Origin: an uncultured Chlamydiae bacterium
Lineage (GTDB): Bacteria; Chlamydiota; Chlamydiia; Chlamydiales; SM23-39
Direction: 5' to 3'
Length of the DNA stretch: 64,000 bases
Assembly (NCBI GenBank): GCA_903893545.1
Contig: CAITMJ010000018.1
Location: 124,001 to 188,000, forward strand
Part shown: positions 26,216-35,610 of the stretch, one piece after another
Numbering within the stretch: position 1 is the stretch's first letter
Layout of the letters: the number at the start of each line of letters is the position of its first letter
Notes under the pieces: generated by a model
Database searches by the model: none
Seen by the model: only the letters and a program-made list of their open reading frames with translations
Told to the model about the DNA's origin: nothing
Made by a program: the position numbers and the translations under genes

Positions 26216-29200
26216 AAAAATAGACTTTGCGATCCATAAGACGACTTCTTAAAAGGAATTGATGGAAGTCGAAATACATTTGAAACGTGTTTAAATCCGA
26301 AAGAGCGGAGTATGGGTAATGGAGCGTCTTTCGAAGGGTCTGTTTTAAGTATTGGATCGATAAGGTGACATATTTCCCTTGGACGACCTCGTCGATGGGA
26401 AGACCTCTTGAGTCCCAATTTTTTCGAATTTCTTCCACCGGCGCCCCCAAAAGATCACTGGCTGTCTCTACGTGAAAAGAAAGCGGGTATGTGAGATCCT
26501 TCCCTCCATTCATGGGGATATTGAGGTTTAGATGAAGAGAAATAGGCTCTTTATTTGCCGCACTAAATACCCGACAAGTATGTTGTAAATGCTCTTTCGA
26601 TAGAAGAGGGGCGTCGTATGACTCCAATTCTTCCCCTTTATAAGGGTGATAGCCATGAACAACCTCTAGATAGAGATTTCTGTAAGCAACTTTTACTTTT
26701 TTTAAAAACTCCCAAAGATTTTGCAGGTGTTCTTCTTTCAAAAGCCCATTGTCAATGTCTTGATTATACATCGCTACATCTTCTTTTAAGCTCGTAAAAC
26801 AAGAGATCCAGTTCTCTACGCTTTCTTGCTCCGGGGCGGGATCTTCCACTTGTTCTTTAAAAATGTGCGAAGTTACCGTATTGAGATAGGCAAAAAAGGA
26901 CTGTCTTTTTCCAGCCACTTGATTCATTTCATCGACTGGAACGTCTAGAATAATTCTTGTAGACCGAGAAACTCGACTGCCTAAATCAGTAAAACTAAAA
27001 AATAGAACAGGAAATTCGCCAACTTTTTCCCAATCCAAATAAATCGCCACCGAACTATTTGGCACCTCCTTCAATTGCCCCAAATGAGTGATAAGATGGA
27101 AAGATCCCCACTGCACTTGATCGGAAAAATCAAAACCGGCAATTTTAAAGTAATCAATCAAAGGTTGGATTGGCGCGAAAAAAAGCAAACGGATCGATTG
27201 GGAGATCGAACTCCTAAATTTGGTCTGCAGCTCAAGATTTGCGGGAACGATCGACTCTGGAAAGCTCTCGCTTGTCTGTAAGATTTCCTGGACGAGTGTC
27301 TGCGGCAAAATGAAGCATTCCCTATCCGCATTGAGGAATTGGCTTTTTAATTCCTTCAAACGATCAAGCCCCTTCAAAAAGGGTTGGTAACGATAGAGAA
27401 AGAAAAAATCCTCAAGAGATATGGAAGGGCAAAAAGTCTCCAATTCCAAAATAAACGACTCTATAGCTGCAAATGACTCTCGATTGCCTTTGGAGAGCTG
27501 ATTGAGGGTCTCAAAATAGAGGGAAAAAGTTTGGACATTTGAAAATAAATACTGTTGCTTGAGTTCTAAAGCGATCTGTATTGCCTCTCTTTTATCTTCA
27601 GCCTCGATAATTTCCGGCAAAGGTTCTGTCAATAAAGAGAGAGCGCCGGCAATGTCCGTCGCCTGTAAAGAATCGATCTTTAAATCAGGAGCATCGGCAA
27701 AAAGAATATATGTATTCATGCATGGCTTATGTAAATAATCTCGGAGTAGAGGAAGACTGCTCTCGTCCAACGCAATGCCATATTCATCCATGAATCTAAA
27801 AAATTGTTGTGCCCGTTCTAAAAGGTTGGATAGACCACCGCCACTGCCTAATGAAAGAGGGAGATCTAAAAAAAGCCGTTCAGCGTGGATTGAATCGACA
27901 CTGGAAAAATGGGATAGAATTTGCGTATATATGCTCAAAAATTGTTGCAGAACCGCTCCATCTACATCTTTATTTTCCTGACAAAAATCAAAAATAATTG
28001 GGAATGCAATAGAACTCTGGAAAACTTCATGTAATTGAATGAATAATCGAAAAAACCTCTCTCTTGAAGAGTCTTCTAAAAAAAAGAAAAGTAACGAATA
28101 GCAAGAGCCACTTTTAACGGATTGGCCGACCAAAGGCGAGAGAGTATTTACAGCCTTCCAAGCAAAGGCAAATAGAGAGTTATCCTTAAAAAGAGAATCC
28201 TTCTTTTCTTCGAGGAGTTTTGGATTGCGAACTTGGATGAGAATCAGTTCTAGAAGAAGGGCTTGATCTTTCTTTTCTACTTCAAAAAATTCGAGCATCC
28301 GCGTAAAAGTTCGGAAAGCTAAAAGAATCGGCCTTGAAAATCTAGGAAAACGGGAAAAATCTAAATTTTCCAGCAGTCTATGCCCACAAAAATAGGCGAT
28401 ATCTAAACGGACGATTTCACATTCTAAAAGTGCAAATAAATACTCTTTGAGCGAGGAAGAAAATTCTATGGCAAAACTCTCTTCCAGAGTTTTGATCGTA
28501 CATTCGATCAGAAAGGTTTGGAAAGAGTGTTGATTGCAATCGACTCCAATCGATGAAATCCCATCCCAGATAAGATGAACCTCCGGTTCCCTCCCTCTAA
28601 TCCACTGCTCTATCCCTAACGTTTCTTTCAATTGATCCACGGCGCTTTTATTTCTCATTGAAATGCGCGCCCAGTCACCTAGCAAATCCGAATAATAGAG
28701 AACTTCCCCCCTATACACTAAAGCCCCTGATCCATAGAGCAACTTCGCAGATAAAAAAAGAGAAGGGGGAGATTTTTGCTCTATTTCCTTCTCCTCTGGA
28801 TCGGCGCCAAAATCTTTAGGGAGGTTCTTCAGCAAGAGATAAAAAGCATCGCTCCTTGACTCTTCTAATCGCCTAACCACACCGAGATTGGATTTCGGAT
28901 AAAGAATAGTTCGCTGGATAAAAGGCAATGTATCATAGGAGCCCTTCTGAAGGAGAAAAAAAAACTCATCTCGACTGACAGATGGGGAGCAGTATCGCTT
29001 CACTAAATTCTTCGTAATAGGAAACTTCTGCTCTAAGTAAAAATCTTGATTGACCTCAATCTGAGCCTGAATTTCATAATGAGCACGAGATATACCCTCT
29101 AGTTCCACTTGAAGAGGTTTTTCCAATTTTTGCGATAACTCAGAAAAATATCTCCTCCCAAAAATCTGCAATAAATATCCGGCAAAGCAAAGAATTCTGC

Positions 29201-29315
29201 GGTCCACTTCTCCTAAATCCGCATCGTTTTTTATCACTTCTGCCTGAATCGGAAAAGAGTGTTGAAACCGGATCCTTTGAAGAAAGCACTGTTCCGATTT
29301 TACAATCGCTGCCAT
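26199..29315 (-). CDS. Very large hypothetical protein (1038 residues)
   Basis: No family recognised. The sequence is soluble, rich in Phe, Leu, Ser and Glu, with long helical stretches and no signal peptide or convincing membrane helix. Notable blocks are [20 protein letters not shown] near 195-215, [15 protein letters not shown] near 250, [20 protein letters not shown] near 480, and a C-terminal domain with [17 protein letters not shown] and [19 protein letters not shown]. Its ATG directly follows the TAG of the upstream multi-pass protein gene with no gap, so the two form an operon and probably act together. A large effector or a structural protein are both possible. Confidence 0.65.
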   Translation of the reverse strand: MAAIVKSEQCFLQRIRFQHSFPIQAEVIKNDADLGEVDRRILCFAGYLLQIFGRRYFSELSQKLEKPLQVELEGISRAHYEIQAQIEVNQDFYLEQKFPITKNLVKRYCSPSVSRDEFFFLLQKGSYDTLPFIQRTILYPKSNLGVVRRLEESRSDAFYLLLKNLPKDFGADPEEKEIEQKSPPSLFLSAKLLYGSGALVYRGEVLYYSDLLGDWARISMRNKSAVDQLKETLGIEQWIRGREPEVHLIWDGISSIGVDCNQHSFQTFLIECTIKTLEESFAIEFSSSLKEYLFALLECEIVRLDIAYFCGHRLLENLDFSRFPRFSRPILLAFRTFTRMLEFFEVEKKDQALLLELILIQVRNPKLLEEKKDSLFKDNSLFAFAWKAVNTLSPLVGQSVKSGSCYSLLFFFLEDSSRERFFRLFIQLHEVFQSSIAFPIIFDFCQENKDVDGAVLQQFLSIYTQILSHFSSVDSIHAERLFLDLPLSLGSGGGLSNLLERAQQFFRFMDEYGIALDESSLPLLRDYLHKPCMNTYILFADAPDLKIDSLQATDIAGALSLLTEPLPEIIEAEDKREAIQIALELKQQYLFSNVQTFSLYFETLNQLSKGNRESFAAIESFILELETFCPSISLEDFFFLYRYQPFLKGLDRLKELKSQFLNADRECFILPQTLVQEILQTSESFPESIVPANLELQTKFRSSISQSIRLLFFAPIQPLIDYFKIAGFDFSDQVQWGSFHLITHLGQLKEVPNSSVAIYLDWEKVGEFPVLFFSFTDLGSRVSRSTRIILDVPVDEMNQVAGKRQSFFAYLNTVTSHIFKEQVEDPAPEQESVENWISCFTSLKEDVAMYNQDIDNGLLKEEHLQNLWEFLKKVKVAYRNLYLEVVHGYHPYKGEELESYDAPLLSKEHLQHTCRVFSAANKEPISLHLNLNIPMNGGKDLTYPLSFHVETASDLLGAPVEEIRKNWDSRGLPIDEVVQGKYVTLSIQYLKQTLRKTLHYPYSALSDLNTFQMYFDFHQFLLRSRLMDRKVYFFTNPY

Positions 29316-30776
29316 CTACTCAATACTCCCTCTAGCCATCCGCTCCATCGTCAATACTCCGTTGATTACAACCAGAAGAGGAAATTGACAAACAGTTCCA
29401 ATCCTCGGGCTAGAAGTGCGCTCGAGCTCTATGGCCATAGCAACCCCGAAAGCGGCCCAGGATCCCACAATGACTGCCCGGTAAGGATCGTTTGACTGAT
29501 CGGCGATTGCTCGGTCATCCATCATCAACGCATTTGTGCCCACTAAAAAAAGATAGGCGGGATTGATCCCCAGTAGCCGAGGTGTGATGAGAAGAGAACA
29601 CAAAAGCTTATCCTTGATGCGAGACGCCAACGTTTGTATTGGCTGCGAAATCCTGGTCTCTAAATCCCAATTTAAATCGATGTATTTAACAATCCCAAGC
29701 GTTCCCATAAAAGCTCCAAAAACCGCTCCCAAAGCTGCTTGATCATAGGGGTCGTCCAGCTCCCATCCCTCTTGCCAAGCGACAAAAGAGGTCATCCCTA
29801 AAACAACGACAATTTCATAGATTCGAGACGCTAAGTTTTTGATGGGGGCATAGAGGTGCAATTCCTCGAGTTTATGAATGGGAATGCGCTGCAACCGATC
29901 TTCTTCCGAGCGAAACATCATCCCATCGAAAAATCCCGCAACGGCCCCCACGATAAATAGCTGAGAAATGCGAGCTGCAGAATGGGCGTCTCCATCAAAC
30001 GGGATAAAAGAGAAGGGGATGGCAAAAAAGCCAATCGTATTCAAAACGGTTTTAGCCAATCGATATCTAGACCCTGTAAGTTCCATGAGCCCGCTTGCAT
30101 CCATCTCATTGCGAACAATGCTCTGATCGAGATAGGTCGATACCCTTTGCCCCAAAATCTCAGCTCCATAAAAAAGAGCGCCAAAGGAAAATAGCCCTCT
30201 AAAGACCGGATCATCCGTTAGAAAATACCCCGCCCCAAGCCCACCGGCCACGATTCCCTTCAATGCATCGCTTAAGCCTTGGTTGAAGAAAATTCCTGTA
30301 AATTTCTCCCCCTCCTCCTTGCTGCCAATCGCCGGTGTTTCGATCCGAATCATAGGGCGCTCGCCGATCTGGCTTATGTATATGCTGCAAACCGCTCCTA
30401 ACATCCCCACGATCGTTGAGCTGGCCACTGTCTGCCACTCTAGACTTTCCGTATTTGCATAGAGCTGAGTGAGAAAAAAAGAGGAAATTTGGCCAAATGC
30501 CGTCAAGGCGATACGCTTCGCGGTGAAACGAGTTTGGTCCGTCAGAAAATGATCTACACACGCCTGAACCCCAAATCCAACCCCAAAACTACTGAGCGCA
30601 TTTGTAATCGGCGACCAATTGACAGCTCGCCCGACAAGAGAAGCTCCCGCAACAAGACCAGTAAAAAGCCTTGTCCCCCATTTCCCAAAATAGCTTTCAG
30701 ACGGCTCTTCGAAAGTCATTGGCGAAAAATCATCACGAGGAAGAATTAACGGTTGAAGCTTGACAGAGAGATCCAC
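29316..30776 (-). CDS. Multi-pass membrane protein of unknown function
   Basis: 486 residues with roughly 8-10 hydrophobic segments, many glycine-rich (TRLFTGLVAGASLVGRAV, LSSFGVGFGVQA, AALGAVFGAFMGTLG). Three related-looking blocks (segments followed by charged R/E loops) suggest internal repeats, but I cannot align them firmly. Alternating membrane segments and polar loops with DDP.. motifs do not resemble a transporter family I know. It is coupled to the 1038-residue gene downstream (stop and start adjacent). Confidence 0.65.
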   Translation of the reverse strand: MDLSVKLQPLILPRDDFSPMTFEEPSESYFGKWGTRLFTGLVAGASLVGRAVNWSPITNALSSFGVGFGVQACVDHFLTDQTRFTAKRIALTAFGQISSFFLTQLYANTESLEWQTVASSTIVGMLGAVCSIYISQIGERPMIRIETPAIGSKEEGEKFTGIFFNQGLSDALKGIVAGGLGAGYFLTDDPVFRGLFSFGALFYGAEILGQRVSTYLDQSIVRNEMDASGLMELTGSRYRLAKTVLNTIGFFAIPFSFIPFDGDAHSAARISQLFIVGAVAGFFDGMMFRSEEDRLQRIPIHKLEELHLYAPIKNLASRIYEIVVVLGMTSFVAWQEGWELDDPYDQAALGAVFGAFMGTLGIVKYIDLNWDLETRISQPIQTLASRIKDKLLCSLLITPRLLGINPAYLFLVGTNALMMDDRAIADQSNDPYRAVIVGSWAAFGVAMAIELERTSSPRIGTVCQFPLLVVINGVLTMERMARGSIE

Positions 30777-30840
30777 TTCCTCACCTCAAAGTAAAAAATT
30801 TCAGATGAAGATATCGAGAAGAGATTTTTAAGTAAACAAA

Positions 30841-31473
30841 TTACAAAAGTTCTACTTCGCCGCTATGGAAGTTGTAGTAGCCGCCGACGATCTTGATTTT
30901 TTTTTCGGCGATTAATTTGGATAAGACAGGTGTTTTACTGAGCTGCTTGACGACGTTTTTCACATTGTCTTTGATGGCGTTTTCTAGGCGATTGCCCGCT
31001 TGCGTTTTTGATTCTTCAATCGCAGGCTGAATCAAACTCGCAACGTTTTCAATATCTTGCGTTCTTCCTTGTAAGACGGCCGCTACGGCCCCACAACTTT
31101 CATGGCCTAACACCATGATGAGAGTCGAATGCAAATAAAGCGCCGAATACTCGATGCTATCGAGAGTGATCGGCCCCATTACGTTGCCCGCAACCCGCAC
31201 GACAAAGAGATCGCCGATCCCCTGGTCGAAGATGATCTCAGGAGAAACCCGCGAGTCTGCACATCCTAAAATAATCGCAAATGGCTCTTGAAGCTCAGCC
31301 GTCTCCTGGCGTCTTTCAACAGCGCGATTCGGATGGGTCGACTGGTCATTCACAAACCGCTGATTCCCTTCCATTAGGAATCGAAAGGCTGTATCAGGAC
31401 TTTTTCTAGGCATTGGTGCACTCTCCACTTGGGCATAGATCATACACAAAAGAGTGATTTTTAGCAGGTTCAT
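30841..31473 (-). CDS. Beta-class carbonic anhydrase, exported
   Basis: 210 residues. The zinc site is read directly: Cys and Asp-Arg dyad in GCADSRVSPE and His/Cys in LGHESCGAV. It interconverts CO2 and bicarbonate. A hydrophobic N-terminus with an A-x-A-like end (MNLLKITLLCMIYAQVESA) predicts export to the periplasm, unlike the usual cytoplasmic forms. FRFLMEGNQRFVND near the start of the mature part is typical of the family. It is transcribed toward the 29316 gene 64 bp away. No recognised terminator lies in that gap. Confidence 0.92.
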   Translation of the reverse strand: MNLLKITLLCMIYAQVESAPMPRKSPDTAFRFLMEGNQRFVNDQSTHPNRAVERRQETAELQEPFAIILGCADSRVSPEIIFDQGIGDLFVVRVAGNVMGPITLDSIEYSALYLHSTLIMVLGHESCGAVAAVLQGRTQDIENVASLIQPAIEESKTQAGNRLENAIKDNVKNVVKQLSKTPVLSKLIAEKKIKIVGGYYNFHSGEVELL

Positions 31474-31555
31474 TTGTCTCTGATAGGTACCTGAAAAAAA
31501 TAATTTCTTCCAGATTTTTTATACATATGTTAGCCTGTTCGTCTCCCAGTTGACT

Positions 31556-32302
31556 ATGCGTAGCTTGTATCCTTGGCCTCTATTTCCTCCCGACCTCGAC
31601 CCGCCAGCGGCCCGTTCGCTGAGCTTGCAACTTGCTTTGCAAGAATGGCTTAGCTCCTGCCAGGTCATCCTTTCTCTGCAACAAAAAATGAGCGAGATCG
31701 GAGCAACCGATCGTCCAATCCAAGAAATTGAGGACGTTTCGCAGCAGCTCCAAAAATTTCTTCTTTTTTCTTTGGAAAATCCTTTTTCTAAAAAGCCGGG
31801 AACGCTCGACAAATTATGTTTTTACTGCGATGAGCTCATGAGAGCCTCCCAGTGCCAAAATAGAGACGAGATCGGGGCCCTTCTCGATCAAATGCGCGAT
31901 GCCGCCCTTTCTTTTCGAGCTCTTATCATTTCTTGGAAACGCACTCCCCCGCCCTCTTTTATCTTGCTGACCAACATCGATCATCTCTACTCCGTTTTGA
32001 TGCAAGCCTTAAAAGACTTTTATGAAGCGCTCTTCCCATTTTTTGCAGAAGCTAGATCTGACGAAAACGTTCTTTTTTATCTCATTGAAAACAAAGAGGA
32101 ATTCAACCGGAATCTCCATCCTGAAAAAATCGAACAGCTCTTAAGCCGCCTCTACCCGTCCGGATCTGCCCACTTGCGCGCGATTCTATGCGAAGGGTAT
32201 ACTCGAAGAGGGTTCAGCGATTTCTATCTCAAGCACGAGTCGCTGATCGAATCTATAGAATGGACGGCTGATAAATGCACACCTACGTCGATCTTGCGCT
32301 AG
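31556..32302 (+). CDS. Hypothetical helical protein upstream of priA
   Basis: 248 residues from ATG 31556; a TTG two codons earlier is an alternative. All-helical, with Pro-rich N-terminus (YPWPLFPPDLDPPAARSL) and a Cys-containing middle (LDKLCFYCDELMRASQCQN). The C-terminus ends CTPTSILR and overlaps the next gene by 28 bases. No family is recognised. The three genes 31556-35168 overlap in series and must be one operon ending in priA. Confidence 0.65.
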   Translation: MRSLYPWPLFPPDLDPPAARSLSLQLALQEWLSSCQVILSLQQKMSEIGATDRPIQEIEDVSQQLQKFLLFSLENPFSKKPGTLDKLCFYCDELMRASQCQNRDEIGALLDQMRDAALSFRALIISWKRTPPPSFILLTNIDHLYSVLMQALKDFYEALFPFFAEARSDENVLFYLIENKEEFNRNLHPEKIEQLLSRLYPSGSAHLRAILCEGYTRRGFSDFYLKHESLIESIEWTADKCTPTSILR

Positions 32303-33045
32303 CGTGGATTAGAGATGCAAAATCCTTCTTAAAAGACTCCTCCGATCCGATTTTAGCCGAAGCGGAAAGCTACGACTATTTTCGAAAAATCCATAAAAAA
32401 ACAATTGTTCTTCCTCCTGTAGAAACACCGAAAACTCCCCCTCCTATTTTTGAGCGTAAAAAAGAGGAGCCGCCCTCTCCCGCTCCAGTGATTATTGAAG
32501 AAGCTCCTCCTCCTCCAATCATTCCCCTTAAAAAACCGGCTAAAAAACTCGATGCCCTCTTTGCAAAAATTGCACCGAGCATGCCTATTTTTGCAGAAAT
32601 TCCAAGCGACGCCATCGCAAAGAGAATCGCCACCCGCTGGAAAAATAAAAACCAGTTAGCGCCTATCACAGTCATCTATTTTCAAGAGAGCCCCGAACAA
32701 AAAGCGCTTCTCGAGGAGATCGCAAAAGCGCTCGATGTCTACTTCGGCCCTGCAGCGCTACTTTGTGCTGAATCCATCGAACGGGAAAAAGATTGGAAAC
32801 CCCTGTTATCCGTACCAGAATTAAAGCTGATCATCACCTGCGATTACACGCTTTGGCAACTTCCCAATCTCTGCCAACTCTACAAGGAAGTTCCTCAACA
32901 AAAAACTCGGCAGCTCGGAGAAAAACCGCTCTTCTTGCTCCCCGATCTTTCTCTCTATTTGAAAGATCCACTTCTTAAACGGTCTCTATGGAAAGCACTA
33001 TGTCAGACAATCTCTTCGCAGCTGTCGCCCTCGACCAAAAACTAA
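32275..33045 (+). CDS. Chlamydial hypothetical next to priA, with proline-rich linker
   Basis: 256 residues. A short helical N-terminus is followed by a Pro/Glu-rich linker (about 47-95, ETPKTPPPIFERKKEEPPSP) and an alpha/beta domain (ITVIYFQESPEQKALLEEIAKAL..., LKLIITCDYTLWQLPNLC..., PLFLLPDLSLYL). By position it corresponds to the hypothetical protein I recall next to priA in Chlamydia. The priA start lies inside its 3' end (46-bp overlap). A role in replication restart is suggested only by this linkage. Confidence 0.65.
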   Translation: MHTYVDLALAWIRDAKSFLKDSSDPILAEAESYDYFRKIHKKTIVLPPVETPKTPPPIFERKKEEPPSPAPVIIEEAPPPPIIPLKKPAKKLDALFAKIAPSMPIFAEIPSDAIAKRIATRWKNKNQLAPITVIYFQESPEQKALLEEIAKALDVYFGPAALLCAESIEREKDWKPLLSVPELKLIITCDYTLWQLPNLCQLYKEVPQQKTRQLGEKPLFLLPDLSLYLKDPLLKRSLWKALCQTISSQLSPSTKN

Positions 33046-35168
33046 CCCTCGATTATGCCATTCCGGAAGGATGGATTATCGAAGTGGGAATGCGCGTGGA
33101 AGTGCCTCTTAAATCTTCCCTGAAAAAAGGGACCGTCATCGCCCTTAAAAAACAGTCGGGATTTCCCAATGCAAAGCCGATTGCTCGCCTCATCAGCGAA
33201 AAAGCCGTCCTCTCCGAGCCGCTTTGGAAACTGGCCCAGTGGATGTCTGCCTATTACTGCGCGCCCCTACAAAAAACATTAAAATGCTTCATTCCCCCAA
33301 ATTTACGAAAAACCGTAAAACCAAAACAAGAATTTATCTATTCGCTTAACCTCACAAAAGAAGAGGCGCGTGCAAAAATCGTAGAAATTCGAAATAGCCC
33401 GATTGCCCTCATCTTAGAAAAGCTCTTAAAAGAGGAAAGTCCCTTCATCCCGGAATTTTCCAGAAGCTCCCTCCAAACATGCCTCAAAAGAAAGTGGATC
33501 TTAAAACGGGAAAAAACCGAACTAGAAATCGCCGAAGAAGAATTTTTCCCGACAAAGCCTAAAAAACTCAACGAAGAGCAAGCCTCGTGCCTCGCTAAAA
33601 TATGCCAATCCCTTGCGTCTAAAAAATATGCCACTCACCTCATCCAAGGAATCACAGGGAGCGGGAAAACAGAAGTCTATCTCCAAGCGATTCAGGCCGC
33701 ACTTGACGCTGGACAAAGCGCCATCATGCTCGTTCCAGAAATTGCCCTTACCTCTCAAACCATCGAGCGCTTTCGCTCCCGTTTCCAAGAAAAAATCGCC
33801 ATCTGGCATCACCGCCGCAGCCTCGGCGAGAGAACAACCGCTTGGGAGAACCTCCAATCGGGGCAAACGCAAATCGTCATCGGCGCCCGCTCGGCCATCT
33901 TTTGCCCTGCAAAAAATCTCGGCCTTATCATCGTCGATGAAGAGCACGACTCCTCCTACAAACAGTCGGAAGAAGCCCCCTGCTATCATGGCCGCGATAT
34001 TGCCGTCATGAGAGGCTCACTGGAAAACGCCACCGTTCTCTTAGGTTCTGCGACCCCTTCTATTGAATCTCGCTACAACGCCGACCTTAAAAAATACACC
34101 CTAAGCATCCTCTCGTCCCGCGCAGCCTCTGCCTCCTTGCCAAAGATTCAGATCATCGACATGAAAAGAGCGATGGACATCTCTGGAGGATTTACCCATT
34201 TTTCCCAAGAACTCATCACTGCGATGAAAGAGCGGCTAAAAAACGGAGAGCAAACGCTTCTCTTCCTAAACCGCCGCGGCTACCATCGCCTGCAGATTTG
34301 CAATTCTTGTCGAAACACCATCAAATGCCCTCACTGCGATCTTGGCCTTACTTTCCATAAAGCCGAAAATCAGCTTCGCTGCCACCTATGCAATTATGGA
34401 CAGCCTATCCCGCGCTCTTGTCCTTCTTGCGGCGGGCTTGAATCTCTCCAGTTCAAAGGATTTGGCACAGAACACGTCGAACGCTCTCTTCACGCGCTTC
34501 TCCCCGGCATCCGCACCCTTCGCATGGACCGCGACACCACCACCCAAAAGACGAGCCATGAAGATCTCTTTCGGCAGTTTCGCTCCCACAAAGCCGACGT
34601 ACTCATCGGCACACAAATGATCGCAAAAGGGTTCCACTTCCCCTCTGTCACCCTCGTGGGAGTTCTCAATGCCGACTCCTCTTTAAGCATCCCCGATTTT
34701 CGCTCCGAGGAAACCGTCTTTCAGCTCATCACGCAAGTCGCTGGCCGAGCCGGTAGAGCTGAGCTTCAAGGCGAAGTATTTCTTCAAACCTTCCTTCCCG
34801 ACCACCCCATCTTTCAACTCGCAAAAACCCAAGATTTCGAAGCCTTCTACCTCCGTCAACTCGAAGAGCGGCGCCAATTTAGCTACCCTCCCTTTTGCCA
34901 CCTCATCAAAATCACCTCTACAGGCTCTGACCCTAGAGATACCGAAGAAGCTACCTTAGCCCTTCACGCCGCTGTCCAAAAAGAGCTCCCCGTAGGCTCC
35001 CATCTTTTACCCGTCCTAGCCGCGGGCCATGCCAAAGTCAAAGACCAATTCCGGTTCCAATTCATCATCAAAACACCCAAAGTCAAAGATCTCCATAAAA
35101 CCCTCTCTAACCTCTCCTCCCCACTCCCCTTTAAAATCGACGTCGATACGCAAAACACTTTCTTTTAA
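33000..35168 (+). CDS. priA: Primosomal protein N' (replication restart helicase PriA)
   Basis: 722 residues. N-terminal 3'-DNA-binding domain, then helicase domain with Walker A GITGSGKTEVY, DEEH box VDEEHDSSYKQ and motif QVAGRAGRAE. Between the helicase lobes are the zinc cysteines CNSCRNTIKCPHC and CHLCNYG...CPSCGG. It reloads the replisome at stalled forks. ATG 33000 has GGAAAG four bases upstream and is preferred to ATG 32988. Confidence 0.95.
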   Translation: MSDNLFAAVALDQKLTLDYAIPEGWIIEVGMRVEVPLKSSLKKGTVIALKKQSGFPNAKPIARLISEKAVLSEPLWKLAQWMSAYYCAPLQKTLKCFIPPNLRKTVKPKQEFIYSLNLTKEEARAKIVEIRNSPIALILEKLLKEESPFIPEFSRSSLQTCLKRKWILKREKTELEIAEEEFFPTKPKKLNEEQASCLAKICQSLASKKYATHLIQGITGSGKTEVYLQAIQAALDAGQSAIMLVPEIALTSQTIERFRSRFQEKIAIWHHRRSLGERTTAWENLQSGQTQIVIGARSAIFCPAKNLGLIIVDEEHDSSYKQSEEAPCYHGRDIAVMRGSLENATVLLGSATPSIESRYNADLKKYTLSILSSRAASASLPKIQIIDMKRAMDISGGFTHFSQELITAMKERLKNGEQTLLFLNRRGYHRLQICNSCRNTIKCPHCDLGLTFHKAENQLRCHLCNYGQPIPRSCPSCGGLESLQFKGFGTEHVERSLHALLPGIRTLRMDRDTTTQKTSHEDLFRQFRSHKADVLIGTQMIAKGFHFPSVTLVGVLNADSSLSIPDFRSEETVFQLITQVAGRAGRAELQGEVFLQTFLPDHPIFQLAKTQDFEAFYLRQLEERRQFSYPPFCHLIKITSTGSDPRDTEEATLALHAAVQKELPVGSHLLPVLAAGHAKVKDQFRFQFIIKTPKVKDLHKTLSNLSSPLPFKIDVDTQNTFF

Positions 35169-35221
35169 TTGACTAAATCAAATAAAGTTTTTTCTTTAAA
35201 AAACTAGGAGGGTTTAAACTC

Positions 35222-35539
35222 ATGCAAATCGAACCATTTTCCAATTCTCTCTCAACTCCAATCATCCGATCGGAACAAGACCAAGAGCCATTTCACTGGA
35301 TTAAAGTGGCGACATTCGCTCTTCCCTACATAGTGGGGTTTACAGCCATTGGCGCGCTCATTGCCGGCGGAAGCTGTTATTCGGCCCACTGCGACGATCT
35401 CTTGCCAATCACCCTTGCAGGAGGGGCTGTCGGCCTTCTTATAGGAGGGATAGCGGCCTATTTAAAGGCTCCCGCAGCGCTTACCAATGGCTGCAGCGCC
35501 TACCTGAGCGAACCCCTTTACCTTCCAATAAAGGGATAA
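35222..35539 (+). CDS. Small Inc-like bilobed membrane protein
   Basis: 105 residues. A polar N-terminus (35 residues) is followed by two closely spaced hydrophobic helices (VATFALPYIVGFTAIGALIAGG and ITLAGGAVGLLIGGIAAYL) joined by a short loop with Cys-His-Cys (SCYSAHCDD), then a short tail. This bilobed pattern is what defines chlamydial inclusion membrane proteins. An AGGAGGG Shine-Dalgarno lies 9 bases before the ATG. It stands alone before the kinase-like gene. Inc identity is inference from topology. Confidence 0.6.
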   Translation: MQIEPFSNSLSTPIIRSEQDQEPFHWIKVATFALPYIVGFTAIGALIAGGSCYSAHCDDLLPITLAGGAVGLLIGGIAAYLKAPAALTNGCSAYLSEPLYLPIKG

Positions 35540-35554
35540 ATAAAATATTTGATA

Positions 35555-35583
35555 TTGAAATTAAAGTAAATAATACTTATAAT
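35555..35583 (+). promoter_or_regulatory. Consensus promoter of the kinase-like gene
   Basis: TTGAAA at 35555-35560, a 17-bp AT-rich spacer and a perfect TATAAT at 35578-35583, 28 bp before the ATG at 35611, with GGAG just before the start. This is one of the best-matching promoters in the window. Confidence 0.8.
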
Positions 35584-35610
35584 GATATAAACAAATTAAT
35601 TTGGAGCTTT

